From contig VGRJ01000002.1 in the NCBI GenBank assembly GCA_016875405.1, positions 1-64,000 on the forward strand: a stretch of DNA of 64,000 bases, written 5' to 3'. Made by a program: the position numbers and the translations under genes. Under the pieces are notes generated by a model. It was not told the DNA's origin and made no database searches. It worked only from the letters and a program-made list of their open reading frames with translations. Positions 25,900-34,449 of this stretch are shown piece after piece. The DNA is from Deltaproteobacteria bacterium (GTDB lineage Bacteria > Myxococcota_A > Polyangia > Polyangiales > Polyangiaceae). Numbering within the stretch: position 1 is the stretch's first letter; every line of letters starts with the position of its first letter.

Positions 25900-26670
25900 A
25901 TGGCCGACCAGACGAAGCAGGCCGACCAGACGAAGCAGGCCGACCCGACGAAGCAGGCCGACCCGACGAAGCAGGCTGACCCGACGAAGCAGGCCGACCC
26001 GACGAAGCAGGCCGACCCGACGAAGCAGGCCGCCGACGACGTTGAGGGGTTCCTGATGCTGATCGTGTCTTCCCCGTCGGGCGCGGGCAAGACGACGTTG
26101 TGCGCGCGCCTGCGGCATCAGTTCCCCGATCTTCGGTTCAGCGTGTCGCACACGACGCGCAAGCCGCGGCCCAATGAGGTCGACGGCCGCGAGTACCACT
26201 TCGTCGAAGAAGCCGCCTTCGAGCGCATGATCGCCGAGGGGCGCTTCGCGGAGTGGGCTCGGGTCCATGACCGCTACTACGGGACGTCCGTCGACGAGAT
26301 CGAGCGGGCCCGTCGGGACGCGCGCGGGATCATCTTCGACATCGACTTCCAAGGCGCGCGTCAGATCCGCGCAACCATGCCCGAGGCCGTCGGCGTATTC
26401 ATCCTGCCGCCGTCTCACGCGGAGCTCGAGCGGAGGCTGCGCGGCCGCGGCACCGAAGACGAAGAGACGACGGTGCGGCGGCTGGGCAACGCGAAAGGCG
26501 AGATCGCGCACTACGGGCTCTTCGACTATGTGGTCGTCAACGACGAGGTCGACGTGGCCGCGCTGCGCCTTACGTCAATCGTGACCGCGGAGCGATGCCG
26601 TCGCCAGCGGCATGCCCTGCGCTGCGAGCGGCTCCTCCGCGAAATCCAGGGATTCGAACGCACGCCCTGA
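25900..26670 (+). CDS. gmk: Guanylate kinase with N-terminal hexapeptide repeats
   Basis: A 256-aa enzyme; the catalytic part from residue ~53 phosphorylates GMP to GDP. The P-loop is SSPSGAGKTTLC, the GMP-binding region is SVSHTTRKPRPNEVDGREYHF, and the lid is RLRGRGTEDEETTVRRL, all typical. The first ~45 residues are seven repeats of ADxTKQ, absent from normal guanylate kinases (~205 aa). Two starts are possible: ATG 25900 with GAGGG upstream, which includes the repeats, and ATG 26056, which has GAGGGG 6 nt upstream and starts at the normal N-terminus (MLIVSSPSGAGK). I kept the longer form because it is open and has its own ribosome site. Confidence 0.93.
   Translation: MADQTKQADQTKQADPTKQADPTKQADPTKQADPTKQADPTKQAADDVEGFLMLIVSSPSGAGKTTLCARLRHQFPDLRFSVSHTTRKPRPNEVDGREYHFVEEAAFERMIAEGRFAEWARVHDRYYGTSVDEIERARRDARGIIFDIDFQGARQIRATMPEAVGVFILPPSHAELERRLRGRGTEDEETTVRRLGNAKGEIAHYGLFDYVVVNDEVDVAALRLTSIVTAERCRRQRHALRCERLLREIQGFERTP
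25903..26028 (+). repeat. Seven 18-bp tandem repeats (ADQTKQ/ADPTKQ)
   Basis: The unit GCCGACCCGACGAAGCAG is repeated seven times, the first two with CAG in place of CCG and one silent change elsewhere. Near-identical codons show a recent expansion. Because the unit is a multiple of three, copy number can change without losing the gmk frame. Confidence 0.92.
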
Positions 26671-26773
26671 CGCCACAGCCAGACGAGACGTCGTGTCGTG
26701 CGCTGCGCGCTCGCTGCGCTTCGCCCCCACCTCGACGAGTGACAGTCGCACGGAAGTTCGCTAGGAGACGCAC

Positions 26774-27721
26774 GTGGATCCCAAGCCCATCCTGATGGTC
26801 GGGTCGATGGCCTTCGACGACCTCGAGTTCCCCGTCCCGACGCCGGACGCCGGCGGCGCGTTGAAGACGAGCTTCGAGGACGTGGTCGGCGGCTCGGCGA
26901 CTTACGCCTCGCTCGCGGCTTCCGCGTTCGTGCCGGTGCGCGTGGTCGCGGTCGTGGGGCACGACTTTCCCGAGGGTACGCTCGAGACGATGCGAGCGCG
27001 CGGCGTCGACACCGCCGGAGTCGAGCGCGCCGACGGCCTCACCTTCCGCTGGAAGGGTCGCTACCACGCGGACCTCGTCAACCGCGACACGCTCGACACG
27101 CAGCTCAACGTGTTCGCGAACTTCAAGCCGAAGCTCGCGCCGGGCTACGGGACGTCCCCGCTCGTGCTGCTCGGGAACATCCACCCCGCGCTTCAGCTCG
27201 AGGTCCTCGACCAGATGCAGAAGCCCGAGCTCGTCGTCGCCGACACGATGAACTTCTGGATCTCGGGCGAGCCCGAGATCCTCGGTCGCCTGATCGCGCG
27301 CACCGACCTGCTCATCATCAACGACGAGGAGGCTCGCCTGCTGTCGGGGATCCACAACCTCGCCAAGGCTGCGAAGGACATCCTCGCGCGCGGGCCCAAG
27401 TGCCTCATCATCAAGCGGGGCGAGCACGGCTCGCTGTTCTTCGACTCCGAGGGGGTGTTCGCCGCTCCGGCGCTGCTCCTCGAGCACGTCGTCGATCCCA
27501 CCGGCGCCGGGGACTCATTCGCGGGGGGACTGCTCGGCTACCTCGGACGGCACGGGCGCTACGATCACGGGGCGATGCGTCGCGCGATGGTCCACGGGAC
27601 CGCAGCCGCGTCGTTCTGCGTCGAGTCGGTCGGCACGCTCGGCCTTCGCGGACTCAGCCACTCTCACATCACCGAGCGGGTCGAGCGCATCCGCCGGCTC
27701 ACTCACGTAGGAGACACATGA
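26774..27721 (+). CDS. PfkB family carbohydrate kinase
   Basis: A 315-aa ribokinase-type sugar/nucleoside kinase. The N-terminal glycine region (VVGGSATYASLAAS) and the C-terminal ATP/catalytic motif DPTGAGDSFAGGLLGYL (catalytic Asp ~ residue 255) are intact. The middle has LLIINDEEARLL, the NxxE motif of the family. The substrate (ribose, adenosine, fructose phosphate or other) is not decidable. GTG start at 26774 with GGAG 6 nt upstream; the first residues MDPKPILMVGSMAFD match the family start. The stop overlaps the next ATG (ATGA), so it is translationally coupled with the lipoprotein gene. Confidence 0.88.
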   Translation: MDPKPILMVGSMAFDDLEFPVPTPDAGGALKTSFEDVVGGSATYASLAASAFVPVRVVAVVGHDFPEGTLETMRARGVDTAGVERADGLTFRWKGRYHADLVNRDTLDTQLNVFANFKPKLAPGYGTSPLVLLGNIHPALQLEVLDQMQKPELVVADTMNFWISGEPEILGRLIARTDLLIINDEEARLLSGIHNLAKAAKDILARGPKCLIIKRGEHGSLFFDSEGVFAAPALLLEHVVDPTGAGDSFAGGLLGYLGRHGRYDHGAMRRAMVHGTAAASFCVESVGTLGLRGLSHSHITERVERIRRLTHVGDT

Positions 27722-28704
27722 TCATGAAGCACACCCACCTCGGACTTCTGCTCGCGACGACGGTCGCCCTCGGCGCGGCCTGCGGCTCATCCGACGACAC
27801 CGGCAACACGACGTCGACCGCGTCCGGCGGCGAGCTCACCTGCACGCCCACCGACCCGGCCTGCCCCGCCCTCTCGGTGAACAGTGAGTGCCTCGGCCTC
27901 GTCGACAACGCGGGCAAGGATCAGTTCGCGATGCGCCTGTCGCAGCTCGAGGTGACGGCCCCGAAGGCGCTCACCAGCCCGACGGTCCAGAAGGTCGTCG
28001 GCGATGGCGTCTACGTGAACCTCCCCGAGTGCAACGTCGCCGGCCTCGGCACGTTCTCACTCGTCGTCGAGTTCGACCTGAAGAGCGGCAAGCTCAAGGC
28101 GGGCGGCGCCGCTCCAGCGAAGAGCCCTGCGGAGGGCTACTGCTACGTCACGGACAACACCAACGGCGTCGCCCCGATCGAGGTGAACGCGACCTTCGAT
28201 GTTCTGAAGTTCACGACCGACGCGATCCCGAAGGTCGTGCTCCCGGTCTACGTCGACGCGTCGGCAAAGAGCGCGGTGTTCCTCCCGGTCACCGGGGCGA
28301 AGCTCGAAAACGGCACCATCAGCGCGGATCACAACTGCATCGGCTCGTTCAACGACGCTCCGCCGTCGCAAGGTGGGCTCGACCCGCTGAACAACTGCCT
28401 GCCCGAGACCGGCGTCGGCTACTTCAAGAACGACGCGATGCTCACCGGGTCCATCACGATCGAGGAGGCCGACGACGTGAACGTCGACTTGCTGGGGCAG
28501 TCGCTCTGCGTGCTCCTCAGCGGAGACGCGGCGAAGTTCGGTGACACGAGCACGCCGAAGAAGTGCAAGCGCACGGGCGGCAAGATCGACCTCGAGGGCG
28601 ACTGGTGCTCGACGTCGAACAAGGCTGGCGACTGCAAGGATTCATTCCGCCTCGAGGCGCTGCTCGCCGCGAGCTCGGTGAAGGTCCGAACCGACTGCCC
28701 TTGA
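27718..28704 (+). CDS. Lipoprotein of unknown function
   Basis: A 328-aa exported lipoprotein. The signal (MKHTHLGLLLATTVALGAAC) ends in Gly-Ala-Ala-Cys, and the mature protein begins with a Ser/Asp/Thr-rich linker. It has about ten further Cys spread along its length, including the pairs CTPTDPAC and CVLLSG...CKRT, which may form disulfides. The body is beta-rich (NLPECNVAGLGTFSLVVEFDL). No family recognised. ATG 27718 overlaps the pfkB-family stop and has TAGGAG 4 nt upstream; an ATG two codons later is also possible. A strong hairpin follows the gene. Confidence 0.75.
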   Translation: MIMKHTHLGLLLATTVALGAACGSSDDTGNTTSTASGGELTCTPTDPACPALSVNSECLGLVDNAGKDQFAMRLSQLEVTAPKALTSPTVQKVVGDGVYVNLPECNVAGLGTFSLVVEFDLKSGKLKAGGAAPAKSPAEGYCYVTDNTNGVAPIEVNATFDVLKFTTDAIPKVVLPVYVDASAKSAVFLPVTGAKLENGTISADHNCIGSFNDAPPSQGGLDPLNNCLPETGVGYFKNDAMLTGSITIEEADDVNVDLLGQSLCVLLSGDAAKFGDTSTPKKCKRTGGKIDLEGDWCSTSNKAGDCKDSFRLEALLAASSVKVRTDCP

Positions 28705-28763
28705 TCGGGACCTAGCGCGCGTCGCGCCGCCGCGCCTTGGCCCATGCGAGCGCAGCGGCACTC

Positions 28764-28797
28764 GAGCCCGCGGAGCCCGCCGTCGCCCCGCGGGCTC
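28764..28797 (+). terminator. Terminator hairpin after the lipoprotein gene
   Basis: GAGCCCGCGG and CCGCGGGCTC form a perfect 10-bp stem with a 14-nt loop, 60 nt after the stop codon. It ends the PfkB/lipoprotein transcript and separates it from the large downstream gene. Confidence 0.65.
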
Positions 28798-28861
28798 GCG
28801 CTTGTCCATGAGCCGAGTTCTCCCTAGCCCGAGCGGCCCGAGGGCAAGTACAGTTAGCTGG

Positions 28862-31800
28862 ATGTCCTCTCGCAACCGCACGAGTCGCAAGAAACCGGCT
28901 TCCCTTTCGAGCGTCGCCCGCCACGCGGTGCTCGCGCTGCTCTTCATCGTCGCCGCAGGCTGCGGCGGCGGTGGGTGCTCGAGCGGCTGCTCGTGCGCCG
29001 GGATGGCGCCACTGCCCGAAGGCTTCAAGCCCGCGAAGCGCATCGAGAACGCCGCGACCCTTCGCTTGACCGACGCCGGCATCGGCTTCCTCGAGAGCAA
29101 CGTCGGCACGCTCGCGAACAGCCTCCTCGGCGGCGGCTCGCAGAACGGCGTCCTGTCGTTCGAGATCCCGCCGACGAACGGCAGCGCCGGACCCATCAAA
29201 TACGATGTCTGCAAAAACGGCCCACAGCCGAACGGCAACCCGCCCGAGTGCGTCGCAGAGATCGACCTCGGGAACGCGAAGCTCAGCCTCGAGCCGGCCG
29301 CACCGCACAACCTCAAGGTGACGGGGCCGCTGCCGCTACGGCTCCGCAAGCTTCCCCTGAAGATCGAGTACCTCTGCGTACCGGGCCTCGGGTGCGTGAA
29401 GAGCGACATCTACGTGACGCTGACCGGCAACGACGCGTGCAGCGGTGACCAGACGATGAGCGAGCTCGACCTCGACGTCGACATCAACATCTCGATTGAC
29501 GAGAATCAACAGCACTCACGCTACGGCTACTCGAAGGTCGGCGTGAACGTCGGCGTCGACAAGAATCAGCTCCAGGACTCGATCCGGATCTGCGGCGATT
29601 TCAGCGCGGTGCTCTTGAACGGCCTGCTCAGCCTCGCCGGAGACCTGCTGCTCGAGCCGCTCATCGACACCATCAAGGATCAGGTCGATCAGGCGCTCTG
29701 CATCCAAGCGAATCCAAACATCAGCCCCGCTTGTCCCAGCGGCACGCAGGACGTCGGCGGGATTTGCCGCTACGGCACCGACGACAAGGCCGAGTGCGCG
29801 TCGATCGCGCTCGGGACCGAGGGCAAGCTCGACGTCGGCGCGCTGCTCGGCAGCATCAGCCCGGGCGCGAGCGGCAGCTTCGACTTCCTGCTCGCGGCAG
29901 GCGGCCAGGGCCTGCGCAACGACAACTCGGGTCACCACTGGGGCGACCTGAACCCGGTCGCGAACGGCATCACGCTCGGCATGTACGGCGGCACCGAGCC
30001 CACAGCGGTGTCGGGCTGCGTCCCCCTCATCCCGAGCATGCTGCCCACCGGGATCCCGGTCCCCGATGAGGTGCTCGGCAACAGCGTAGGCGAGTGGCCA
30101 ACGGACGGAGCGCCGCACTTCGGCCTCGCGCTCTCGGAGCGCTTCGCCAACTACGCCCTGCACCAAGTCTTCAACTCGGGCGCGCTGTGCCTCGGCATCT
30201 CGGCCGATGCGATCGGCACGCCGGTGACGAGCACGATCCTCGGCCTCGGGCTCGGCGCGAAGTCGCTCACCGAGCTGGGCAAGCAGAAGCAAGCTGCCAG
30301 CGTCGCGTTCCTCCTGCGACCGCAGAAGCCGCCGACGATCGCGTTCGGCAACGGCACCGACATCGAGAAGGACCCCCTGCTCGACATCCAGGTGCCAAGC
30401 ATGGCGATCGACTTCTACGTCTGGTCGCTCGATCGCTTCATCCGCGCCATGACGGTAACGACCGACCTCCAGGTGCCCGCGAATTTGAGCGTCACGCCCG
30501 AGGGGCTCACGCCGGTCATCAAGGCGATCAAGCTCTCGAATACCTCGGTGTCGAACCACGAGCAGCTGCTCCGCGACGATCCCGCTGCGATCGCCGAGGC
30601 GCTCGAGGGCCTCGTCGGCCAGCTCGTCGGCGGCGCGCTTGGCGGCGCCTTGAGCCCGATCGACCTCAACGGCTCGCTCGCGAGCCTCGGCCTCACGCTC
30701 CAGATCCCCGAGAGCATGAACGGCAAGGGTTCGCCCGGCCTCCGCAAGCTCACCAAGGGCACCGATGATTTCCTCGGGATCTTCGCTGCGCTCGGGCTCG
30801 CCACGCCTCCGCCGATGATGAAGTCCTCGACCAAAGCGGACGTGCTCGGCTTCGAGGTCGATCCCGCGGGTCTGCGCCTCGAGACGTGGACGCCGCACAA
30901 CGCGCCGCGTGCGCGCCTCCGGCTCGGCTCTTCGCTCGACGACGGGACCCGCGCCATCGAGTGGCAGCACCGCGTCGACAACGGCCCGTGGCGGCCCTTC
31001 GCGAGCGAGCGTGAGCTCGACCTGCGCGATCCGGTCCTCCGCAACCAGGGCGTCCACAAGATCCAGGTCCGCTCGCGCGTCGTCGGCGAGCCGATGACTC
31101 TCGATCCGGAGCCGGCGCTGATCGAGCTGCGCGTCGACGCGATGCCGCCCGAGGTGCGCGTCGTGCGCGAGGCGAACCGTCACTTCCGCGTCGAGGCCTC
31201 CGACCTCGTCAGCGGCGATGAGGTCGAGGTGCGCGTGCGCCTCGGCATCGGGAGCGACGCCGAGTCCGCCGAGTGGGGCGAGTGGTCGGCTTGGCAGCCC
31301 GTCGCCGAGCTCGCGAGCATCGCCTACGATCAAGCGACGCTGGTCGAGGTCGAGGCGCGCGACGAAGGCGGCAACGTCGGCACCGTCTCGCAGGCGCTGA
31401 TCCGGGGCCAGGCCTCGGGCGCCGCCTCTGGATGTCAGTGCGCGATCGAGCCCGGAGCGCAGGCTCCGACGAACGGCCTCGGCCTCGCGGCGTCTCTGCT
31501 CCTCGCGGGTGCGTTCCTCTTCCGCCGCGGCGCGCTCACGGTGCGACGCGCCTCCCTCCGCATCGCGACCGGCCTCGGCCTCGTGATCGCTGTCGGCAGC
31601 GCGCCGGGATGCTCTTGCAGCGCCGAAGAGACGAAGACCGAGCCGCTCACCGGATGTCGCGCGCGAGGTGATTGCGAGGTCGTGCAGCCGGGCCTCATCG
31701 GTGCGTACAGCTCGGTCGCGGTCGCGGGCGATGGGTCAGTCTGGGTGGCGGGGTACCTCGAGGGGAACTGGGATCCAGACTACGGCTACAGCTACGGCGA

Positions 31801-33028
31801 CCTCGTCGTCGGGCGCGCGAACGACTCAGCGGCCGTCGAGTGGAAGGTCGTCGACGGGACCTCGCCGGACGAGGAGGTCGATCCCGAGGTCTACGACCCG
31901 CAGGGGTTCCGCGGGGGGAAGACGGACAGCGGCGACGACGTCGGGCAGTGGACGAGCATCGCCCTCGACGCAACCGGTGCGCCCGGCGTCGCCTACTACG
32001 ACGCCACGAACCGCGCCCTGAAGTACGCGCACGCGACCACCGACGGCTGGTCGGTCACGACCGTGCAGTCCGGGGCGAGCGGCAGTGACTACGGCACCTA
32101 CGCGAAGCTCGCCTTCCTCAACGGTCGGCCGACCATCGCCTACCACTTCATCGAGGCCGGTAGCGGCGGGGCCGTGAGCGGTGTGCGGCTCGCGACAGGC
32201 AGCGATGCGGCTGGTGGCGCGTGGTCCTTCGAGGACGTCGTCGCCGACAAGAAGACACCCTGCAAACCCGCGCTGTGCGGTGCCGGTCAGCAGTGCCTCG
32301 TCAGCGGCAAGTGCGTCGCGAAGAAGGACGGCTGCGACTCCTGCGGCGCCGGCGCCGAGTGCGTCGACAACGGCATGGGCGGCCAGAGCTGCGAGCCGGT
32401 GCGCGGCGCGTCGGATCTCGTGACCTACCCGAATGAGGTCGGCCTCTACGTCTCGATGGTCGTCGGCAACGACGGCGCGCCCCGCGTCGCCTACTACGAC
32501 CGCACGCGCGGTGACGTGCTGCTCGCCACGAAGAACGGCGCTGCTTGGACGACGCTGGTCGTCGACGGCTCGGACGGGACGAAGGATACGGGCGACAAGG
32601 GGATCGGACTGTCGCTCGCGAGCGACGACAAGGGAGACCTCCACCTCACGTACGTCGACGGGCTGAGCGAGTCGCTCGTGCATCGAAAGGTCCAGGGCGG
32701 GACGACGCTCTCGCCGGTCGAGGTCGTTGACAACGGGCTCGGCGCGAACGACGGTCATCACCTCGTCGGCGACGACTCGAACCTGTTCGTGACGCCGGGA
32801 GGCGAGCTGCGCGTCAGCTATCAGGACGCCACGACCGGGACGCTGGTGCTGGCGACGGGAACGCTTAGCGGCGACAAGTACGACTGGAAGACGCAGGTGA
32901 TCCAGCAGGAAGGCTTCGCCGGCTTCTTCTCGAAGCAGTTCGTCTCGAAGGGCGCCTACCGCATCGCCAACTGGTGGCGCGTCGGCAACCCGCTGCCGAA
33001 GGGCGACGTCCGCTTCGTCGCCCCCTGA
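28862..33028 (+). CDS. Large lipoprotein, apparently two proteins in one frame
   Basis: A 1388-aa protein. A signal segment (VARHAVLALLFIVAAGC) ends in a lipobox, followed by a very Cys/Gly-rich start. Residues ~45-750 are a novel domain with repeated hydrophobic helices, possibly tubular lipid-binding (weak guess). Residues ~760-855 look immunoglobulin-like. At ~857-890 there is a MYXO-CTERM-like module: GCQC, a linker, the helix LGLAASLLLAGAFLF and Arg-Arg. Right after it comes a second lipoprotein signal (LRIATGLGLVIAVGSAPGC, Cys ~917), then a beta-propeller-like region with SVAVAGDGSVWVAG- and GAPRVAYYD-type repeats and a Cys-rich insert near 1150. A GTG at 31541 could start the second half. 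ATG 28862 lies after the upstream terminator and directly before the signal. Confidence 0.75.
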   Translation: MSSRNRTSRKKPASLSSVARHAVLALLFIVAAGCGGGGCSSGCSCAGMAPLPEGFKPAKRIENAATLRLTDAGIGFLESNVGTLANSLLGGGSQNGVLSFEIPPTNGSAGPIKYDVCKNGPQPNGNPPECVAEIDLGNAKLSLEPAAPHNLKVTGPLPLRLRKLPLKIEYLCVPGLGCVKSDIYVTLTGNDACSGDQTMSELDLDVDINISIDENQQHSRYGYSKVGVNVGVDKNQLQDSIRICGDFSAVLLNGLLSLAGDLLLEPLIDTIKDQVDQALCIQANPNISPACPSGTQDVGGICRYGTDDKAECASIALGTEGKLDVGALLGSISPGASGSFDFLLAAGGQGLRNDNSGHHWGDLNPVANGITLGMYGGTEPTAVSGCVPLIPSMLPTGIPVPDEVLGNSVGEWPTDGAPHFGLALSERFANYALHQVFNSGALCLGISADAIGTPVTSTILGLGLGAKSLTELGKQKQAASVAFLLRPQKPPTIAFGNGTDIEKDPLLDIQVPSMAIDFYVWSLDRFIRAMTVTTDLQVPANLSVTPEGLTPVIKAIKLSNTSVSNHEQLLRDDPAAIAEALEGLVGQLVGGALGGALSPIDLNGSLASLGLTLQIPESMNGKGSPGLRKLTKGTDDFLGIFAALGLATPPPMMKSSTKADVLGFEVDPAGLRLETWTPHNAPRARLRLGSSLDDGTRAIEWQHRVDNGPWRPFASERELDLRDPVLRNQGVHKIQVRSRVVGEPMTLDPEPALIELRVDAMPPEVRVVREANRHFRVEASDLVSGDEVEVRVRLGIGSDAESAEWGEWSAWQPVAELASIAYDQATLVEVEARDEGGNVGTVSQALIRGQASGAASGCQCAIEPGAQAPTNGLGLAASLLLAGAFLFRRGALTVRRASLRIATGLGLVIAVGSAPGCSCSAEETKTEPLTGCRARGDCEVVQPGLIGAYSSVAVAGDGSVWVAGYLEGNWDPDYGYSYGDLVVGRANDSAAVEWKVVDGTSPDEEVDPEVYDPQGFRGGKTDSGDDVGQWTSIALDATGAPGVAYYDATNRALKYAHATTDGWSVTTVQSGASGSDYGTYAKLAFLNGRPTIAYHFIEAGSGGAVSGVRLATGSDAAGGAWSFEDVVADKKTPCKPALCGAGQQCLVSGKCVAKKDGCDSCGAGAECVDNGMGGQSCEPVRGASDLVTYPNEVGLYVSMVVGNDGAPRVAYYDRTRGDVLLATKNGAAWTTLVVDGSDGTKDTGDKGIGLSLASDDKGDLHLTYVDGLSESLVHRKVQGGTTLSPVEVVDNGLGANDGHHLVGDDSNLFVTPGGELRVSYQDATTGTLVLATGTLSGDKYDWKTQVIQQEGFAGFFSKQFVSKGAYRIANWWRVGNPLPKGDVRFVAP

Positions 33029-33046
33029 GGCTCGGGGCGCACCTCG

Positions 33047-33072
33047 GGCGCGCGCGATCGCTCGAGCGCGCC
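33047..33072 (+). terminator. Hairpin after the large lipoprotein gene
   Basis: GGCGCGC-12 nt-GCGCGCC is a perfect 7-bp stem 18 nt after the stop codon, with a GCGATCGC palindrome in the loop and no U-run. A candidate terminator. Confidence 0.4.
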
Positions 33073-33121
33073 ACTCACGAAAGTTTGGCCCGACGACGCG
33101 CCTTCCGGTAGCGAGTACGGC

Positions 33122-33367
33122 ATGTCGAAGGTCGAGATGCTGATCGAGCTGCGAAAGATGCTTCACGACGTGTTCGTCGCGCGTGCGACAGGCGCATCGC
33201 ACCCGAAGATGACCCGAGCCCACGGCTACGTGGACGGCTACATGCGGGCGCTGCTCGAGTCCGGCGCCGCGACCAAGGACGAGCTGCTCGCGCTCGTCGC
33301 CGAGGAGCGCGCGGTCGTGAGCGGCCCGGCGACCGAGGCGGTCGAGGTCGACACCGCCGCAGCCTGA
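33122..33367 (+). CDS. Small conserved-type protein, 81 aa
   Basis: An 81-aa soluble protein beginning MSKVEMLIELRKMLHDVFVA with a helix-rich, charged composition, a central HPKMTRAHGYVDGYMRAL stretch, and an acidic/Ala C-terminal tail. No family recognised. ATG 33122 is the only reasonable start. Codon use is like its GC-rich neighbours. It could be a small regulatory or structural protein; no function assigned. Confidence 0.6.
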   Translation: MSKVEMLIELRKMLHDVFVARATGASHPKMTRAHGYVDGYMRALLESGAATKDELLALVAEERAVVSGPATEAVEVDTAAA

Positions 33368-33549
33368 CTCGACGTCAGTAGGCACGAAGCGAGGAGCGCT
33401 GCATCGACGACGCGAGCGCCTCGTTCGGTTTTTGGGGAAATGAGACGAGGCTTGGCCCCGCAGGCGTCTGTTGGCGTGGCCGAAACCATGTGGGAGGCCT
33501 GTCAGGGGCCACTAGATTCACGATGCTTCGCACCCCTTCAGATAGAGTC

Positions 33550-33759
33550 ATGAAGACGAGGACATTGCTCGTCAGCATTCTCGCGACCGTCGGCGGATTT
33601 TCCTCCACCGGCTGCACGCGGTACCAAATCATCCAACAAACCGGCAAGAGCAGCGCCTTCGTCGTCCGAACGAAGTTCGGCAATGCCTCCATCTGGCATT
33701 GTGACGCGACGGCTGGTGACCCGGTTTGCTTCGAGTCGACGAAAGCGCGGCGAAAATGA
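33550..33759 (+). CDS. Small lipoprotein A of a coupled pair
   Basis: A 69-aa exported lipoprotein: MKTRTLLVSILATVGGFSSTGC ends in Ser-Thr-Gly-Cys. The mature part is only ~48 residues, with two Cys separated by 10 (SIWHCDATAGDPVCFES) and a basic end. ATG 33550; in-frame upstream codons precede the signal peptide. Base composition is less GC-rich than the surroundings. The TGA overlaps the next gene's ATG (ATGA), so the two are translated together. Its Trp-x-Cys-x3-Ala-Gly pattern is shared with gene B, which suggests a tandem duplication. Confidence 0.65.
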   Translation: MKTRTLLVSILATVGGFSSTGCTRYQIIQQTGKSSAFVVRTKFGNASIWHCDATAGDPVCFESTKARRK

Positions 33760-34004
33760 GGACGTCCGGTCCCATTCTCGCATTGGTTTTCGCCGCAAGC
33801 GGATGCGCGGCGGTTTCCTCCACGGCTGGGGATGCGGAGGCTCCAAAGACCGATCTCTGGCATGTCGAAGAGACCTGCTTCTTGGGTCTGTGCGGCAACT
33901 CGACCGTTTGGTATTGCACGGCACCCGCAGGGAAGAATCGCGCCGAGTGCGTTCAGGCGAGAGAAGTTCCCGTGCCTCGCACCGGCAGCAGTCAGTTTCG
34001 TTGA
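33756..34004 (+). CDS. Small lipoprotein B of a coupled pair
   Basis: An 82-aa exported lipoprotein beginning MRTSGPILALVFAASGC (lipobox Ala-Ser-Gly-Cys). The mature part has four Cys: ETCFLGLCGNSTVWYC and later AECVQ, with TVWYCTAPAG matching SIWHCDATAG of gene A. It starts 4 nt before the end of gene A. It is probably a periplasmic or outer-membrane protein with disulfides; no family recognised. The shared motif, small size and low-GC pocket suggest a mobile or recently acquired pair. Confidence 0.65.
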   Translation: MRTSGPILALVFAASGCAAVSSTAGDAEAPKTDLWHVEETCFLGLCGNSTVWYCTAPAGKNRAECVQAREVPVPRTGSSQFR

Positions 34005-34449
34005 GCCCGCGAAACATCGCCAGCGCTAGGTGACGCCGCAGCGCTTATCGAGGTCTTCTACGCTCGGCAGCGACGGCACTCGGCCCTGGGCAACATGTGC
34101 CCTGCGCGGTTCGAGCGTACGCCCGCGAAGTAGGCGACGGCGAGTTAGGCAACTTGTTCACTGAACCGGGGCACGCTCATCTTGCCAAGCCGATGGCAGA
34201 CGGTTTGCGCCGGCGGGTGCCCTTAACCCTGGCCCGTCGAGGTTCGTTCGGCTTGAGTCCCATCCCCGTCTCCGCTTTGCCCCAAGCTTCCATCAGACCG
34301 AAGCGGCAACTGCCCCGAGGCACAAGGATTTCGCCGTCATCGATGAGTCCGTCGAGGTCCGCCTCCCTCGCGCTATTGGCAAAAAACTCGTGAGCGCCGG
34401 AACGGCGTATCGTGCGGCAAAGTTCAGAAGCTGGCACGTTGGTGCTCGC
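34005..34449. other. 445-bp interval without a supported gene
   Basis: Lower GC than the flanks. Two overlapping ORFs exist (34097-34393 plus strand and 34177-34437 minus strand, 86 aa), but neither has a ribosome site, signal or family motif. No hairpin, tRNA or repeat was recognised. It may be remnant coding sequence of the same accessory pocket as the small lipoproteins. Confidence 0.4.

Noticed and set aside
25903-26028. A CRISPR-like array
   Set aside because: The repeats are contiguous 18-bp units in frame with gmk and without spacers; they encode a peptide repeat.
29516-31333. 605-aa minus-strand ORF opposite the large lipoprotein
   Set aside because: No motif or start signal; the plus-strand frame has a signal peptide, sorting module and consistent protein composition.
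34097-34437. Overlapping ORFs on both strands in the gene-free interval
   Set aside because: Neither has a ribosome site, a signal, or recognisable domain; kept only as a possible remnant.
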